A stretch of 64,000 bases of DNA from Finegoldia magna ATCC 29328 (GCF_000010185.1 NC_010376.1:1621501-1685500), one strand, 5' to 3'. Counted from the stretch's first letter, positions 8,650 through 17,772 are shown. Notes: generated from the sequence alone by a model not told the origin. A program made the numbers and translations.

Positions 8650-9042
8650 CTATCTCTTACTGAATTGTGGAGATTTACGCGCTTTTTTCAAGCCGTATTT
8701 CTTTCTTTCCTTTTTACGAGGGTCTCTAGTTAAGAAACCTGCTCTTTTTAATTCAGCTCTGTAGTCTGGGTCAACTTCTAATAAAGCACGAGCAACACCA
8801 TGTCTAATAGCACCTGCTTGACCAGTGTATCCGCCACCTTTTACATTAACAGTAACATCATAGCTTTCAGCGTTATTTGTTAATTCCAAAGCTTCTTTAG
8901 CTATAACTCTTAATGTATCGAAGTTAAAGTATTCACTTATATCTTTTTTGTTAATTGTGAATTTTCCACTTCCTGGTACTAAAGTAACTCTAGCAACAGA
9001 AGTTTTTCTTCTACCAGTTCCTTGATATCTATTATTAGCCAT
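8650..9042 (-). CDS. rpsI: 30S ribosomal protein S9
   Basis: A 130-residue protein with the typical N-terminus [14 protein letters not shown] and the C-terminal tail [11 protein letters not shown] that reaches the ribosomal P site. Length is normal. It lies 11 bases after rplM, the universal bacterial order, and shares the rplM promoter. Confidence 0.98.
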   Translation of the reverse strand: MANNRYQGTGRRKTSVARVTLVPGSGKFTINKKDISEYFNFDTLRVIAKEALELTNNAESYDVTVNVKGGGYTGQAGAIRHGVARALLEVDPDYRAELKRAGFLTRDPRKKERKKYGLKKARKSPQFSKR

Positions 9043-9053
9043 TTAATTACCTC

Positions 9054-9485
9054 CTACTTAATTTCCAAAACTTCAGGGTTTTGAGCGATGTGATCGTGAT
9101 CAGCGCCTCTGTAAACTCTTAATTTTTTAGCCATTTGACGTCCTAAAGAGTTGTGAGGAAGCATGCCAACGATAGCATGAGTTACAGCTCTTTCTGGGTC
9201 TTTTTGCATTAAGTCTTTGTAGGTAATTGATTTAAGACCACCAGCGTATCCTGTGTAATGTCTTAATTCTTTTTGTTCTAATTTTTTACCTGTTAATTTA
9301 ACTTTTTCTGCATTAATTACGATTACGTAATCTCCAACATCCGCATTAGGAGTAAACATTGGTTTGTTTTTTCCTCTTAAAATAGAAGCAACTTCAGTAG
9401 ATAATCTACCTAAAACAACATCTGTTGCGTCTACTACATACCATTTTCTTTGGATGTCATCTTTCTTAGGTATATAAGTTTTCAT
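9054..9485 (-). CDS. rplM: 50S ribosomal protein L13
   Basis: A 143-residue protein, normal length, with conserved [15 protein letters not shown] and [12 protein letters not shown] segments. It is first in the rplM-rpsI operon. A structured untranslated leader of about 150 bases precedes it, so autogenous control by the ribosomal proteins is likely. Confidence 0.98.
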   Translation of the reverse strand: MKTYIPKKDDIQRKWYVVDATDVVLGRLSTEVASILRGKNKPMFTPNADVGDYVIVINAEKVKLTGKKLEQKELRHYTGYAGGLKSITYKDLMQKDPERAVTHAIVGMLPHNSLGRQMAKKLRVYRGADHDHIAQNPEVLEIK

Positions 9486-9499
9486 TCAATTCATCCTTT

Positions 9500-9638
9500 C
9501 CTTTATTTACAATATTTGGCTACTTGGACATCGCTGCCAAAAAGCGATTGTTTTCTCACCGGGAATTTAGACACGTCGCACACCCGGCCATCGGCGACTT
9601 TCTGTATTGCATAAAAGGAAATGACTCCTTTTACATAC
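9500..9638 (-). ncRNA. Structured rplM leader, L13-leader-like RNA
   Basis: Between the transcription start and rplM the minus-strand RNA can form GTCGC/GCGAC (9595-9599 with 9576-9580), whose loop CCGGG (9584-9588) pairs with downstream CCCGG (9560-9564), an H-type pseudoknot. A second stem ATCGC/GCGAT (9545-9549 with 9530-9534) follows. Firmicute L13 operons carry a leader of this kind; membership in the known Rfam family is inferred from position and fold, not searched. Confidence 0.65.
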
Positions 9639-9644
9639 CAAATT

Positions 9645-9673
9645 ATTATATACTCTCTTTAATCAATTGTCAA
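9645..9673 (-). promoter_or_regulatory. Consensus promoter of rplM-rpsI
   Basis: On the minus strand TTGACA (9668-9673), exactly 17 bases, then TATAAT (9645-9650). Both hexamers match the sigma-A consensus fully; transcription should start near 9638. Confidence 0.92.
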
Positions 9674-9967
9674 CTATTTTATCGCAAAACACAGCCACAC
9701 ACATTCATCACTTGTGCTTTTTACTTCGTGAACTACATTTTTCGGAATAAAATACGTGTCCATTTCTTTGAGTCTTACATCTTTTCCTTCGACATTCAAC
9801 ATCGCTTCCCCCTTAATCACGACAACAAATTCGTCAAAATCCTGATTGTACGGCCCTGATGTTTCGTTTTTCGATTGGATCCTGTGAATGTCAAACTTTT
9901 CATTTCTAACAATTGTATCCTTAATAATATGATTCTCATCAAAATTCAAATCTTCAAGTAAATTCAT
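9674..9967 (-). CDS. Small cupin-domain protein
   Basis: A 97-residue single cupin domain. The first cupin motif is represented by the FDEFVVVIKGEAMLNVEG strand pair and the second by YFIPKNVVHEVKS with one clear histidine. Such proteins bind metals or small ligands; function cannot be assigned. It follows yqeC by 10 bases and is probably cotranscribed with it. The stop codon overlaps the rplM promoter. Confidence 0.75.
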   Translation of the reverse strand: MNLLEDLNFDENHIIKDTIVRNEKFDIHRIQSKNETSGPYNQDFDEFVVVIKGEAMLNVEGKDVRLKEMDTYFIPKNVVHEVKSTSDECVWLCFAIK

Positions 9968-9976
9968 AAAATTCTC

Positions 9977-10675
9977 CTAGTATATTTTTATAATCTTCCC
10001 AAAACTCATCACAAAAATCTTCACGTCCACATCAATTTTATCAATAATATCCATCGCATTTTCAATATCTTGTTGTGTGTCTGCCTTGTTCAAAATCAAA
10101 AACTTTTTCGCATGATATGAATTTTTGAACAGACCACAATTGGAATTGATGATTTCAGCGTAGCTTTTTGTTGTCAAAATCTTGGGATTTCCAATAATTT
10201 TCTCCATAAAATCAACTCTGTGGCAAAATCTCTCATCAAAAGGTTTGTTCACGCTATCAAGCCCCATCACACCAACACAATGAGTGATATTTACAGGATT
10301 TACAGGTTCATCTTCTCTTGGCGCTTTAATAGGTCTTGTCTTTGCTCCATCCGTTTCCAAAATTATATTGGAAAACAAACCATCAAGAAAAATTTTGTCG
10401 AAAAATTCAGGTTCAAATCCGATTTCTTTTGTGCCTGTACGTGATTTGGATGCGAAATATATTTTGCCATCTACAATTTTCGTTTTCTCATTGAATGTGT
10501 ACAAATAATCAAATCTGTCCTTACTCACAATCCCCATTTTAGTAGTCGTACTAACAAGAGATGCTTCATTCATCGATTTGAACTCATTTGCAAGCAAAAA
10601 AACGCTCGAAGTTTTCCCGCCAGCACCTTGAACAGCTATCATGTTTTTATCATTCAAACTCATAAACTCCAACAT
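9977..10675 (-). CDS. yqeC: YqeC-like selenium-dependent hydroxylase accessory protein
   Basis: A 232-residue protein starting MLEFMSLNDKN with a P-loop-like VQGAGGKTS near residue 15, a STTTKM segment and ETDGAKTRPIKAPREDEP, which together fit the YqeC family. YqeC proteins are associated with maturation of selenium-dependent molybdenum hydroxylases and occur with selD. The window also has a selenocysteine reductase, so selenium use by this organism is supported twice. No molybdenum hydroxylase gene is in the window. Confidence 0.75.
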   Translation of the reverse strand: MLEFMSLNDKNMIAVQGAGGKTSSVFLLANEFKSMNEASLVSTTTKMGIVSKDRFDYLYTFNEKTKIVDGKIYFASKSRTGTKEIGFEPEFFDKIFLDGLFSNIILETDGAKTRPIKAPREDEPVNPVNITHCVGVMGLDSVNKPFDERFCHRVDFMEKIIGNPKILTTKSYAEIINSNCGLFKNSYHAKKFLILNKADTQQDIENAMDIIDKIDVDVKIFVMSFGKIIKIY

Positions 10676-10782
10676 AATATCACCATTTTTATTATCTCAC
10701 AAAATTTTCAAATACAAAACCCAATTGAAAATTCACATAGATGATTTATAATAAATATATAATAATATAAAGGAAGGCATTT

Positions 10783-10983
10783 ATGAAAATAGGATTTAGA
10801 ACACCTAGCTTGAAGAAATCATTCAAAGCAAGAACAACTTCAAAGTATAAAAGACAACTAAAGTCTGCAATTGACCCAACTTACGGCAAAAAAGGAGTTG
10901 GATGGTTTAAAAACCCCAAGAAAGCACTTTATAACAAGATTTATAATAAAACAACAAGAAGTATATTTGATATTTTCAAATAA
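10783..10983 (+). CDS. Small basic protein of unknown function
   Basis: A 66-residue, strongly basic protein (MKIGFRTPSLKKSFKART start; tail YNKIYNKTTRSIFDIFK) after a good AAGGAAGG ribosome site. I recall similar short proteins in other Firmicutes, often labelled phage or hypothetical, but no function. It lies 23 bases before a membrane protein gene and may be in one transcript with it. Confidence 0.7.
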   Translation: MKIGFRTPSLKKSFKARTTSKYKRQLKSAIDPTYGKKGVGWFKNPKKALYNKIYNKTTRSIFDIFK

Positions 10984-11006
10984 ATTAACATAAAACAGAG
11001 GTAGCC

Positions 11007-11684
11007 ATGAAAAAATATCTAAAATTATTTGGCATAGCATTTGCAATAGGAATAGCTATGCTAATCATAAAACTCATATTCAAAATCGACGACAAAGTCA
11101 TGCTTAAATATTATTGGATAATCGGTGGTATTGTCTTGGCAGTCATTTTAATAGTGAACACAATTTATTTCTTCTACAAAACAAACGAATTGAAACATTC
11201 AATGAAACTGTTCGAAGAAATGAAATACAAAGATTTCGTCAATGAATTAGAACCTAAAATTCCCAAAATCAAAAACAAACACATACAAACAGTAATGAAA
11301 ATGAATTTGGGAGCGGGATATTTGGAACTTAATGAACCAAATAAAACATTGTCAACTTATGAAACAATTGAAACAGACCAGTTAAAAAATCAAGACCTTC
11401 AATTGATATATTGGCTCAATACAATGATCGCCCACTTCAAATTGAACGAGCGAAATAAATTTAATGAGCTATTTACAACACACGAAAAACTTTTAAAACA
11501 ATATGAAAATAGTCCAAATTACGGCGAAAACATCAAACAATTATATATAATGAAAAACATATTTGACGATGATTTTGTGTCAGCAAGAAAAAACTTAAAC
11601 GATATGAAAAGCAAATCCACAAACCCGAGATTTAAAAAAGAATACAATAGATTAGAAAATATAATCAAACAACACGAAAAATAA
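11007..11684 (+). CDS. Membrane-anchored protein with TPR-like helical domain
   Basis: A 225-residue protein with two N-terminal membrane helices (about residues 7-24 and 37-58) and a long cytoplasmic helical part whose spacing resembles tetratricopeptide repeats (for example MNLGAGYLELNEPNKTLSTYE). The same plan, two helices then a TPR-like part, is seen in the protein at 24032-24544. No function can be assigned. Confidence 0.7.
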   Translation: MKKYLKLFGIAFAIGIAMLIIKLIFKIDDKVMLKYYWIIGGIVLAVILIVNTIYFFYKTNELKHSMKLFEEMKYKDFVNELEPKIPKIKNKHIQTVMKMNLGAGYLELNEPNKTLSTYETIETDQLKNQDLQLIYWLNTMIAHFKLNERNKFNELFTTHEKLLKQYENSPNYGENIKQLYIMKNIFDDDFVSARKNLNDMKSKSTNPRFKKEYNRLENIIKQHEK

Positions 11685-11713
11685 GGCTGTGAGCGTGAAC
11701 TCATAGCCTTTTT
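11683..11713. terminator. Bidirectional terminator
   Basis: AAGGCTGTGAG and CTCATAGCCTT pair around CGTGAA with T runs on both strands, so it serves the plus-strand gene ending at 11684 and the minus-strand gene ending at 11719. Confidence 0.8.
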
Positions 11714-11718
11714 CATTC

Positions 11719-13329
11719 CTAACTTTTTCTTAAATTAAATGTCCTATCCCCTTTTGCCAACACCAAGAAATATCCCACAACACTATACACCACACAGATT
11801 GCCAATGCTACTAATCCTATGTTGAAATTCAATTTTATTTGCAAGAATATTATCGCCCAGAACAATAATGATTCAAAAGCGTTTAATATTGAGTAGACTA
11901 TATTTTTGCTTTTGAGTCCTACTGTGAATGGTTGAAGTAGCATGTACATGTAGAGTTGTTTTACTGATTGATACAAGTAGATTATGATGACTGCGACTGC
12001 AGCTTTTATTATCAAATCTGTTGTGTTTAATTTTGCGGCGAATATCCAACTTATTATCAATAATAGCACCAATCCAAATGTAGGTGCGTTGTCTTTTAAA
12101 TTTTGTTTTATTCTAAAATTTAGTGTGTCTTTTATGGTTTGTTTTTCGGTGTAGATCATTTGTCTCATCAAATATCTGTCCATATTTAAGAACATAAATC
12201 TGTTGAATGATTCTGGAATTGCTATTTGTATTCCGAAATACAACAAGATTATCGGAAATACTGACACTAATATTTTCAAATCACTTGGTTTCGGATTGAT
12301 TGTGAGTCCTCTTAATACGATAAATCCAATTACACCAACAGCCAAGATTATCCCCGAACGAATTAGTATCATTTTGTTGTATTTGTGTTTGAATCTGTAG
12401 CGGAATAATTTGTTGATGTATTCAATCCCGTTGTAATTAGCGTAAATTCTCACGTTTTCTTGTGTGATTTTTTCGTCGTTGATTTGGTATGCGATTGTGT
12501 TGATGTCTTTGAATGTGTTGTCATGGTCGATTATGGATTTATTGGTGATTTCAATTCTAGCGATGTGTCTGATTTTGTCGGTTTTTGAAATCAAAACAGC
12601 ACCCACAATGTATGCAACAATCCCGAAAATTAGTGCATAAGTTGAGTAGAATATTTCTACAAATATTTTGGATTTCGTGCTGTACAATACCAAAAGTCCC
12701 ATTCCCAATAGCAAAATCGCCCACATGCAGAAGTAGTTTTCGGTTAAATGTTTTTTGCTCTTTATAGAATACACCAAGATGTTGATGTATTTGATTAATT
12801 TTCTAAATCCAAGGCAGAACACAGTGATGTTGAGTGCATTCATTGGGTTGATGTCGAATATAGCGAAAAATATCGCAAATATTATTCCAGAGATTGCAAA
12901 GCTAATGTCTGACAAATAATCCTGCAAAATCGTGTATTTCTTAGCGTCAAGTTTCAAGGCTTTGACACAAATCGAATCCTCGTTATCGAAACTTACGTAC
13001 GTAAATTCTGAAATCATGCTTCCAATTACAGCCGAGATGTAAAACAAGGACAATAATATATTTTCTTGGATCGTTCCTTTGAAAATCCTCGCAGCTCCAA
13101 ATACTGCAACTCCGTAGATTACCGCACAGTACAAGATTTTTAAAAACAATGTTTTGATTACGTATGAAATGTAGAAAATTGCAGAATAGCCAAAGCTCAA
13201 CACGTCATTTCCGTAAATATCCGCAGGAATAATCTTCTTGAAAATTGAGAGTTCGCGAAGTTGATACATTGTCTGATTGAGCTTCATCTTCATGACAAGT
13301 TTCAAATAAGTGCTAAGATAATTACTCAT
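11719..13329 (-). CDS. ABC transporter membrane subunit (ABC-2 type)
   Basis: A protein of 536 residues with about ten membrane helices. It is encoded directly after, and overlapping, an ABC ATPase gene, so it is the probable permease. The ATG at 13329 is preferred over the in-frame ATG at 13338 because AAGGA lies at proper distance only from the former. Overlap with the ATPase stop region suggests translational coupling. The substrate is unknown; the plan resembles export-type two-gene ABC systems. Confidence 0.75.
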   Translation of the reverse strand: MSNYLSTYLKLVMKMKLNQTMYQLRELSIFKKIIPADIYGNDVLSFGYSAIFYISYVIKTLFLKILYCAVIYGVAVFGAARIFKGTIQENILLSLFYISAVIGSMISEFTYVSFDNEDSICVKALKLDAKKYTILQDYLSDISFAISGIIFAIFFAIFDINPMNALNITVFCLGFRKLIKYINILVYSIKSKKHLTENYFCMWAILLLGMGLLVLYSTKSKIFVEIFYSTYALIFGIVAYIVGAVLISKTDKIRHIARIEITNKSIIDHDNTFKDINTIAYQINDEKITQENVRIYANYNGIEYINKLFRYRFKHKYNKMILIRSGIILAVGVIGFIVLRGLTINPKPSDLKILVSVFPIILLYFGIQIAIPESFNRFMFLNMDRYLMRQMIYTEKQTIKDTLNFRIKQNLKDNAPTFGLVLLLIISWIFAAKLNTTDLIIKAAVAVIIIYLYQSVKQLYMYMLLQPFTVGLKSKNIVYSILNAFESLLFWAIIFLQIKLNFNIGLVALAICVVYSVVGYFLVLAKGDRTFNLRKS

Positions 13330-14023
13330 CGGACTCATCCTTTAAAATGTCGTAAAGTTCTGCATCGAATTTCTCATCGTTCTTGTCCAAATCCAATTTT
13401 TGTAATTTTTTGTGGTGTAGTAGCACGATTTCTTCGCTCAATTGTTTTGCCAAATCTAACATGTGTGTAGATAGTACAATAATTCTTCCTTGCGATTTCA
13501 ATTCCATAAGTAATTTTTTAATTTGCGTGCTGATTACAACATCCAAGCTTGTCAATGGTTCGTCCAATAGCAAAACTTTCGGTCTGGAAATGAACAACGT
13601 AATCAAAGAAATTTTGCTTTTCATTCCGTGCGAATAATCTTTGATGAGTCTGTTTTGATCTTTCTTGGAAAATTCCATCATTTCCATGTAATCTTCAACC
13701 GTTTTTATATCATTTGGAGAATTGATGTCACGATAGAATTTGATGTATTCATATCCTGTGAGAAATTCCGGCAAGAAATTTTCAGAAAAAAGCATTCCTA
13801 TATCTTCTTTTTTTAGTTTTTCAGTTACGCCTTCATTTTCCAAATAAAACTCTCCCGAATCAAAATCTATCTCATCGTATAAAACGTTGAACAGAGTTGT
13901 TTTTCCGGCTCCATTTCTACCCAAAACAGAAGTGATGACTCCTTCTTTGAATTCGTAATTTACTTCGTCGAGTACCAATTTGTCGTCGTATTTTTTAGTC
14001 AAATTTTTGATTACTAATTTCAT
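13322..14023 (-). CDS. ABC transporter ATP-binding protein
   Basis: A 233-residue ATPase with Walker A GRNGAGKTTLFN, signature region DYSHGMKSKISLI (a degenerate LSGGQ, SHGMK), Walker B VLLLDEPLTSLD and switch histidine in LSTHMLD. The SHGMK form is common in ABC-2 exporters. It forms a two-gene unit with the downstream permease. GGAGGATAAA precedes the ATG. Confidence 0.92.
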   Translation of the reverse strand: MKLVIKNLTKKYDDKLVLDEVNYEFKEGVITSVLGRNGAGKTTLFNVLYDEIDFDSGEFYLENEGVTEKLKKEDIGMLFSENFLPEFLTGYEYIKFYRDINSPNDIKTVEDYMEMMEFSKKDQNRLIKDYSHGMKSKISLITLFISRPKVLLLDEPLTSLDVVISTQIKKLLMELKSQGRIIVLSTHMLDLAKQLSEEIVLLHHKKLQKLDLDKNDEKFDAELYDILKDESDE

Positions 14024-14110
14024 TTTATCCTCCTGTTTACTATTGTATTAATTATACCATACATTTGGTGTATTGTTAAAATATGCTATAATTATTTTAC
14101 AGAGGTGCGT

Positions 14111-14671
14111 ATGCAAGAATATAAAAATATAATTTTGGTGTCACATTGTTTATTGAACGAACTTGCAGTTGTAAAAAACGATGCTGGCAGAAAAGATAAT
14201 TTGACTTTGATAAAAAATTTAATGAAAATGAACGTGGGAATTTTCCAACTTCCTTGTCCAGAAAACAGAATGTACGGGCCCAGTCGTCAGGAAAATGTGT
14301 ATGAACAATTTGACAATAATTTCTACAGAAAAACTTCTCGCGAATTGTTAAGCCCGATTGTTGAGGAAATAGACGATTACATCAAAGATGGTGTGAATTT
14401 TTTGGGAGTTATTGGAATAGACGGCTCTCCAAGTTGCGGAATCGGGCTTACTTGTAAGTCGAATGAATTAAAAGGAGAAATCTCCGCTATTAAAGACATT
14501 GCTCATTGTGTAAATTCCGTAGAAATGACAGATGACAAGGGAATCTTCATGGAAGAATTGGAAAAATTATTCGAAAACAAAAATATTTCCTCGAAATATT
14601 ACGGCTACAATGACAGTAATGTAGATGAAATTATAGAAAAAATTGAAAAAACTATAAAAAATAACGCATAA
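14111..14671 (+). CDS. TudS/DUF523-related putative desulfidase
   Basis: A 186-residue protein with cysteines in VSHCLLN, LPCPE and GIDGSPSCGI, the pattern of TudS-related proteins that bind an iron-sulfur cluster and can remove sulfur from thiouracil-type compounds. The activity of this subgroup is not established. The ATG at 14111 after AGAGG is preferred over an in-frame GTG at 14105 that overlaps the ribosome site. Confidence 0.75.
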   Translation: MQEYKNIILVSHCLLNELAVVKNDAGRKDNLTLIKNLMKMNVGIFQLPCPENRMYGPSRQENVYEQFDNNFYRKTSRELLSPIVEEIDDYIKDGVNFLGVIGIDGSPSCGIGLTCKSNELKGEISAIKDIAHCVNSVEMTDDKGIFMEELEKLFENKNISSKYYGYNDSNVDEIIEKIEKTIKNNA

Positions 14672-14687
14672 TATATGCGTTTTTTTA
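14663..14687 (+). terminator. Terminator after the TudS-like gene
   Basis: AACGCATA and TATGCGTT pair around ATA, followed by TTTTT. The stem contains the stop codon. Confidence 0.75.
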
Positions 14688-14783
14688 ATTGCAAATTTAA
14701 ATTTCTACAATTTATCAAGACGTGTTATCAAAAAATAAAAGTGTGATATAATTGAAATATAGAATAAAAAAAGGAGATTTGTT

Positions 14784-15881
14784 ATGAATTTAAAAAAGAA
14801 ATTATTAGTAGCAGCTCTTGCTACAGCTATGGTTTTCCCTACAGTATCTATGGCATCAAAATTAAACGTTCAAAGATACTCAGGAAGTAGCCGTGTTGAA
14901 ACTGCAGTTAACGTTAGTAAGGACCAATTTGCATCAGCAAAATCAGCTATTTTGGTTAACCAATTAGCATTCCCTGACGCTTTGAGTGCAACTGTTTTGA
15001 GTAAAGGTACTATGCCAGTATTATTCTCTGAATCAAACAGCATCAGTGCTGATACATTGAACCAATTAAAATCAATGGGCGTTGAAAATGTATATGTTTT
15101 AGGTGGAGAAAAATCTGTATCAAGTGCAGTTGTAAATTCTGTAAAATCAGCTACAAACGCAAAGGTTGTTAGAATTAACGGAGCTGACAGATACAAGACA
15201 AACGCTCAAACAATCAAAGACAACGTAAAACAAACTTCAGAAGTTGTAATCGCAAGTGGCGAAATCTATGTTGACGCATTATACGGAGTAAGCTATGCAA
15301 ACAAGGTTAACGCTCCAGTTATGTTAGTTCAAAAGAACAACATTCCAGCTGAAACTTTGAAAGTTTTAAAATCAATGAATGTAACTAGAATTACAATCAT
15401 CGGTGGAGAAAAAACTATCACTCCTAAATTAGAAAAAGAATTATCAGAAATAGCTGTAGTAGATAGAATCGCTGGATCTAACAGATATGAAGGTTCTTTG
15501 AAAGTAGCAAAGGAAGTTTACGGAGACAAGCTTAAAACTGCATTAGTAGCTAGTGGTGAAAACTTCGCAGACGCATTGGTAGCTGCACCAGTAAGTCAAA
15601 AATTGGACGCTCCAATCTTACTTGCATCAAGAAATTCAGTTGAAGCTTCTATCATTTCATATTTAAGAGACAACAAAGAATTATCAAACATCAAAGTATT
15701 TGGTGGAGTTAACGCTATCGGATCAAAAGTATTCAAAGATTTGGAAAACTCTTATTATACTGTAGGTGAAAACGGAGAAAAAATCATTGACGGTGGTACA
15801 ATTATCGTAGAAAAAGTTAAAAATAATTCTACTGACAAACCAACTGCAACAACTCCTGTAGAAAAGGGATCACAAAAATAA
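14784..15881 (+). CDS. Secreted CWB2 cell-wall-binding protein
   Basis: A 365-residue protein with a signal peptide (cut near residue 24) and three consecutive cell-wall-binding type 2 repeats: RYSGSSRVETAVNVS, RINGADRYKTNAQTI and RIAGSNRYEGSLKVA, each followed by a VxVxGGExxI-like strand. CWB2 triplets attach proteins non-covalently to wall polymers in Clostridium difficile and relatives. There is no extra functional domain apart from a short tail, so this may be a wall-coating protein. AAAGGAG precedes the ATG. Confidence 0.9.
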   Translation: MNLKKKLLVAALATAMVFPTVSMASKLNVQRYSGSSRVETAVNVSKDQFASAKSAILVNQLAFPDALSATVLSKGTMPVLFSESNSISADTLNQLKSMGVENVYVLGGEKSVSSAVVNSVKSATNAKVVRINGADRYKTNAQTIKDNVKQTSEVVIASGEIYVDALYGVSYANKVNAPVMLVQKNNIPAETLKVLKSMNVTRITIIGGEKTITPKLEKELSEIAVVDRIAGSNRYEGSLKVAKEVYGDKLKTALVASGENFADALVAAPVSQKLDAPILLASRNSVEASIISYLRDNKELSNIKVFGGVNAIGSKVFKDLENSYYTVGENGEKIIDGGTIIVEKVKNNSTDKPTATTPVEKGSQK

Positions 15882-15895
15882 TCTATAAAAACAAA

Positions 15896-15927
15896 ACTGT
15901 GTGAAGTCAAATTCACACAGTTTTTTA
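15896..15927 (+). terminator. Terminator after the CWB2 gene
   Basis: ACTGTGTGAA and TTCACACAGT pair perfectly around a 6-base loop followed by TTTTT. Confidence 0.88.
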
Positions 15928-15941
15928 TTGAAATTAAATTA

Positions 15942-16472
15942 TCAGCTGAACAAATTATAAAACATATTTGTCGGTATTAAGAACAGATACGGAGCTGTAA
16001 GTATTGCCAATGTCAAGGATACTTTTTTGATTTGAGATTCTGACAAATCAGTGTATCTGAATGAAAATTTGCGGTTGAATATATACACCAAATATCCTGC
16101 GAACACCACTGCTAGAACCATAACCAAAATGCCCCAAGGTGTTTCGTAATAATCGTTCAATATCGGAATTGAAATATTATCGTAGAACCATTTTGCAATA
16201 TTATTTCTTGTTCCATTAATCCCGAATGTTAAAATCATCAAAACGGCCGTAGCGATTATATCCGCTACAAATCCTAGTGCTACAGTCTTTGCGAGCGATT
16301 TTTTGATAACCTCCATTGGTTTTTCTATTTTAATTAATTTCAAAGCTAACAAAGTTACCAAGAAATCCACCAAAATATTTGCTGGTACAATTGCAACCCA
16401 AGTTATTGGAAAAAGCCACACAACCCAGACTGGAAATATTAAATTATATAATTTTACGGATTTTTTGTTCAT
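15942..16472 (-). CDS. Membrane protein of unknown function next to thiamine-binding gene
   Basis: A 176-residue protein with about five membrane helices and the C-terminal end LFLIPTNMFYNLFS. It shares a TAATG stop-start overlap with the upstream MTH1187-type gene, so the two are translationally coupled. The pairing suggests a role in handling the same ligand, but the family was not recognised. Confidence 0.7.
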   Translation of the reverse strand: MNKKSVKLYNLIFPVWVVWLFPITWVAIVPANILVDFLVTLLALKLIKIEKPMEVIKKSLAKTVALGFVADIIATAVLMILTFGINGTRNNIAKWFYDNISIPILNDYYETPWGILVMVLAVVFAGYLVYIFNRKFSFRYTDLSESQIKKVSLTLAILTAPYLFLIPTNMFYNLFS

Positions 16473-16774
16473 TATTTTAACCTTTTATTTACAGAATCCA
16501 ACTTTTGCTCAAATGAAGCATTCTTATCTCTTCTGTCATCAATTTTTATCACAGAATATACTCTGTCAACGCCTTCGTTAAACACTGCTTCTTGCATATC
16601 ACGAACAGCCTTCAACAATTCGTCGATGTCTCCTTGCATCACAGTTCCCATTGGATTTAATTCAACTTTTATATTTTCTTTGTTTCTCACATTATCGTAA
16701 GCTTTCGCAACGTATTGTGATAAACTCGTAGTTTGTGTTCCAATTGGAACTAATGTTAATTCTAAAATAGCCAT
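16472..16774 (-). CDS. MTH1187-family (DUF77) thiamine-binding protein
   Basis: A 100-residue ferredoxin-like protein. The start AILELTLVPIGT and the segment ELNPMGTVMQGDIDELL match the MTH1187/YqgV family, members of which bind thiamine or its hydroxymethylpyrimidine precursor. The gene is followed by a coupled membrane-protein gene. No TPP riboswitch was seen in the short upstream space. Confidence 0.85.
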   Translation of the reverse strand: MAILELTLVPIGTQTTSLSQYVAKAYDNVRNKENIKVELNPMGTVMQGDIDELLKAVRDMQEAVFNEGVDRVYSVIKIDDRRDKNASFEQKLDSVNKRLK

Positions 16775-16793
16775 TACAATCTCCTTATAAATC

Positions 16794-17663
16794 TTATAAA
16801 TTCTTCAAAATCTTAATTGTATCTTGGATTTGTCCGTCTCCAGGAGTTTTAATATCGTCAAAATCAACACCCATTACAATAATGATGTATTTTTTGCCAT
16901 TTTTTTCGGACAAAGTTGCCCAACAAAGCCCTGCTTTTTCCGTAGTACCACTTTTGCCACCAATAATTTTGAAACCATCTTGCTCGTAATCTTTCAATCT
17001 AGAAAGAACTGTACTTTCGATTTCAATTCCTTTTGGATGATCAAAAGTTTTCGTAGAAGTGTACTTATCTGTCGTGAAAATCTTGTAGAATTTTTGATTT
17101 TTCAATGAATTTTTCAACAAAAACGCCATGTCTTTTGCACTCGAATAATGATCATCCTCATCCATTCCCTCAGAATTTTTGAAATTCGTATTATTCAATC
17201 CCATATTCTTTGCGTTTTCGTTCATCAAATCCACAAATTTTTCCTTTGAGCCACTTACATTAATAGCCAAGCTGTCTGCACATTCTCCAGCAGAGGCAAG
17301 CATTGTTCCATACAACAAATCCTCAAAAGTAGTGGGCTCATTACCATAAAAGCCTGCCATTGAAGCGTTTTGTTTTACAAGTTTTTGGTAGCTTTTCTTA
17401 TCTATCGGAGCTTTTTTATCAAAATCTTCAATTTTTCCTAAAGCTGTATACACCGTCATCATCTTGGTCAAAGAAGCAGGATACACTTTCTTGTCTGGAT
17501 TTTTGGAGAAAATTTCCTTCTCATCATCGATTGAGTAAACGTAAATACAATCTGCATTAAAGCTTAGCTTGTCAAATTTATTCTCGTTTGCAATTTTGAA
17601 AATGAAACACAATCCAACTACAACCAACAGAGTAATGCCTACTATCTCAAGTTTCTTTTTCAT
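16794..17663 (-). CDS. D-alanyl-D-alanine carboxypeptidase, S11 family
   Basis: A 289-residue penicillin-binding enzyme with one N-terminal membrane helix (about residues 5-24). The catalytic SxxK is SLTK in YPASLTKMMTVY; SAGECAD corresponds to the SxN position and GGKSGTTEKAG to the KTG position. It trims the terminal D-alanine of peptidoglycan stem peptides outside the membrane. It lacks the extra C-terminal domain of PBP5-like proteins, hence the short length. Confidence 0.88.
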   Translation of the reverse strand: MKKKLEIVGITLLVVVGLCFIFKIANENKFDKLSFNADCIYVYSIDDEKEIFSKNPDKKVYPASLTKMMTVYTALGKIEDFDKKAPIDKKSYQKLVKQNASMAGFYGNEPTTFEDLLYGTMLASAGECADSLAINVSGSKEKFVDLMNENAKNMGLNNTNFKNSEGMDEDDHYSSAKDMAFLLKNSLKNQKFYKIFTTDKYTSTKTFDHPKGIEIESTVLSRLKDYEQDGFKIIGGKSGTTEKAGLCWATLSEKNGKKYIIIVMGVDFDDIKTPGDGQIQDTIKILKNL

Positions 17664-17744
17664 AATTCACCCCGTTTGTTCATTTCAATTATACCACTAA
17701 TTTTTTCAAATAAATCTCATTTGACAAATCTTAACATTTTTATG

Positions 17745-17772
17745 TTGACATTATTTTTTATTTTGATATGAT
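17745..17772 (+). promoter_or_regulatory. Promoter of the small membrane protein at 17823
   Basis: TTGACA (17745-17750), 16 bases, TATGAT (17767-17772), followed 40 bases later by CGGAGG and the start codon. Confidence 0.7.

Noticed and set aside
10395-10420. tRNA T-arm-like sequence GGTTCAAATCC
   Set aside because: It falls within the yqeC coding region and no acceptor or anticodon stem can be drawn around it.
16775-16793. TPP riboswitch upstream of the thiamine-binding gene
   Set aside because: The gap is only 19 bases and no THI-box consensus occurs nearby.
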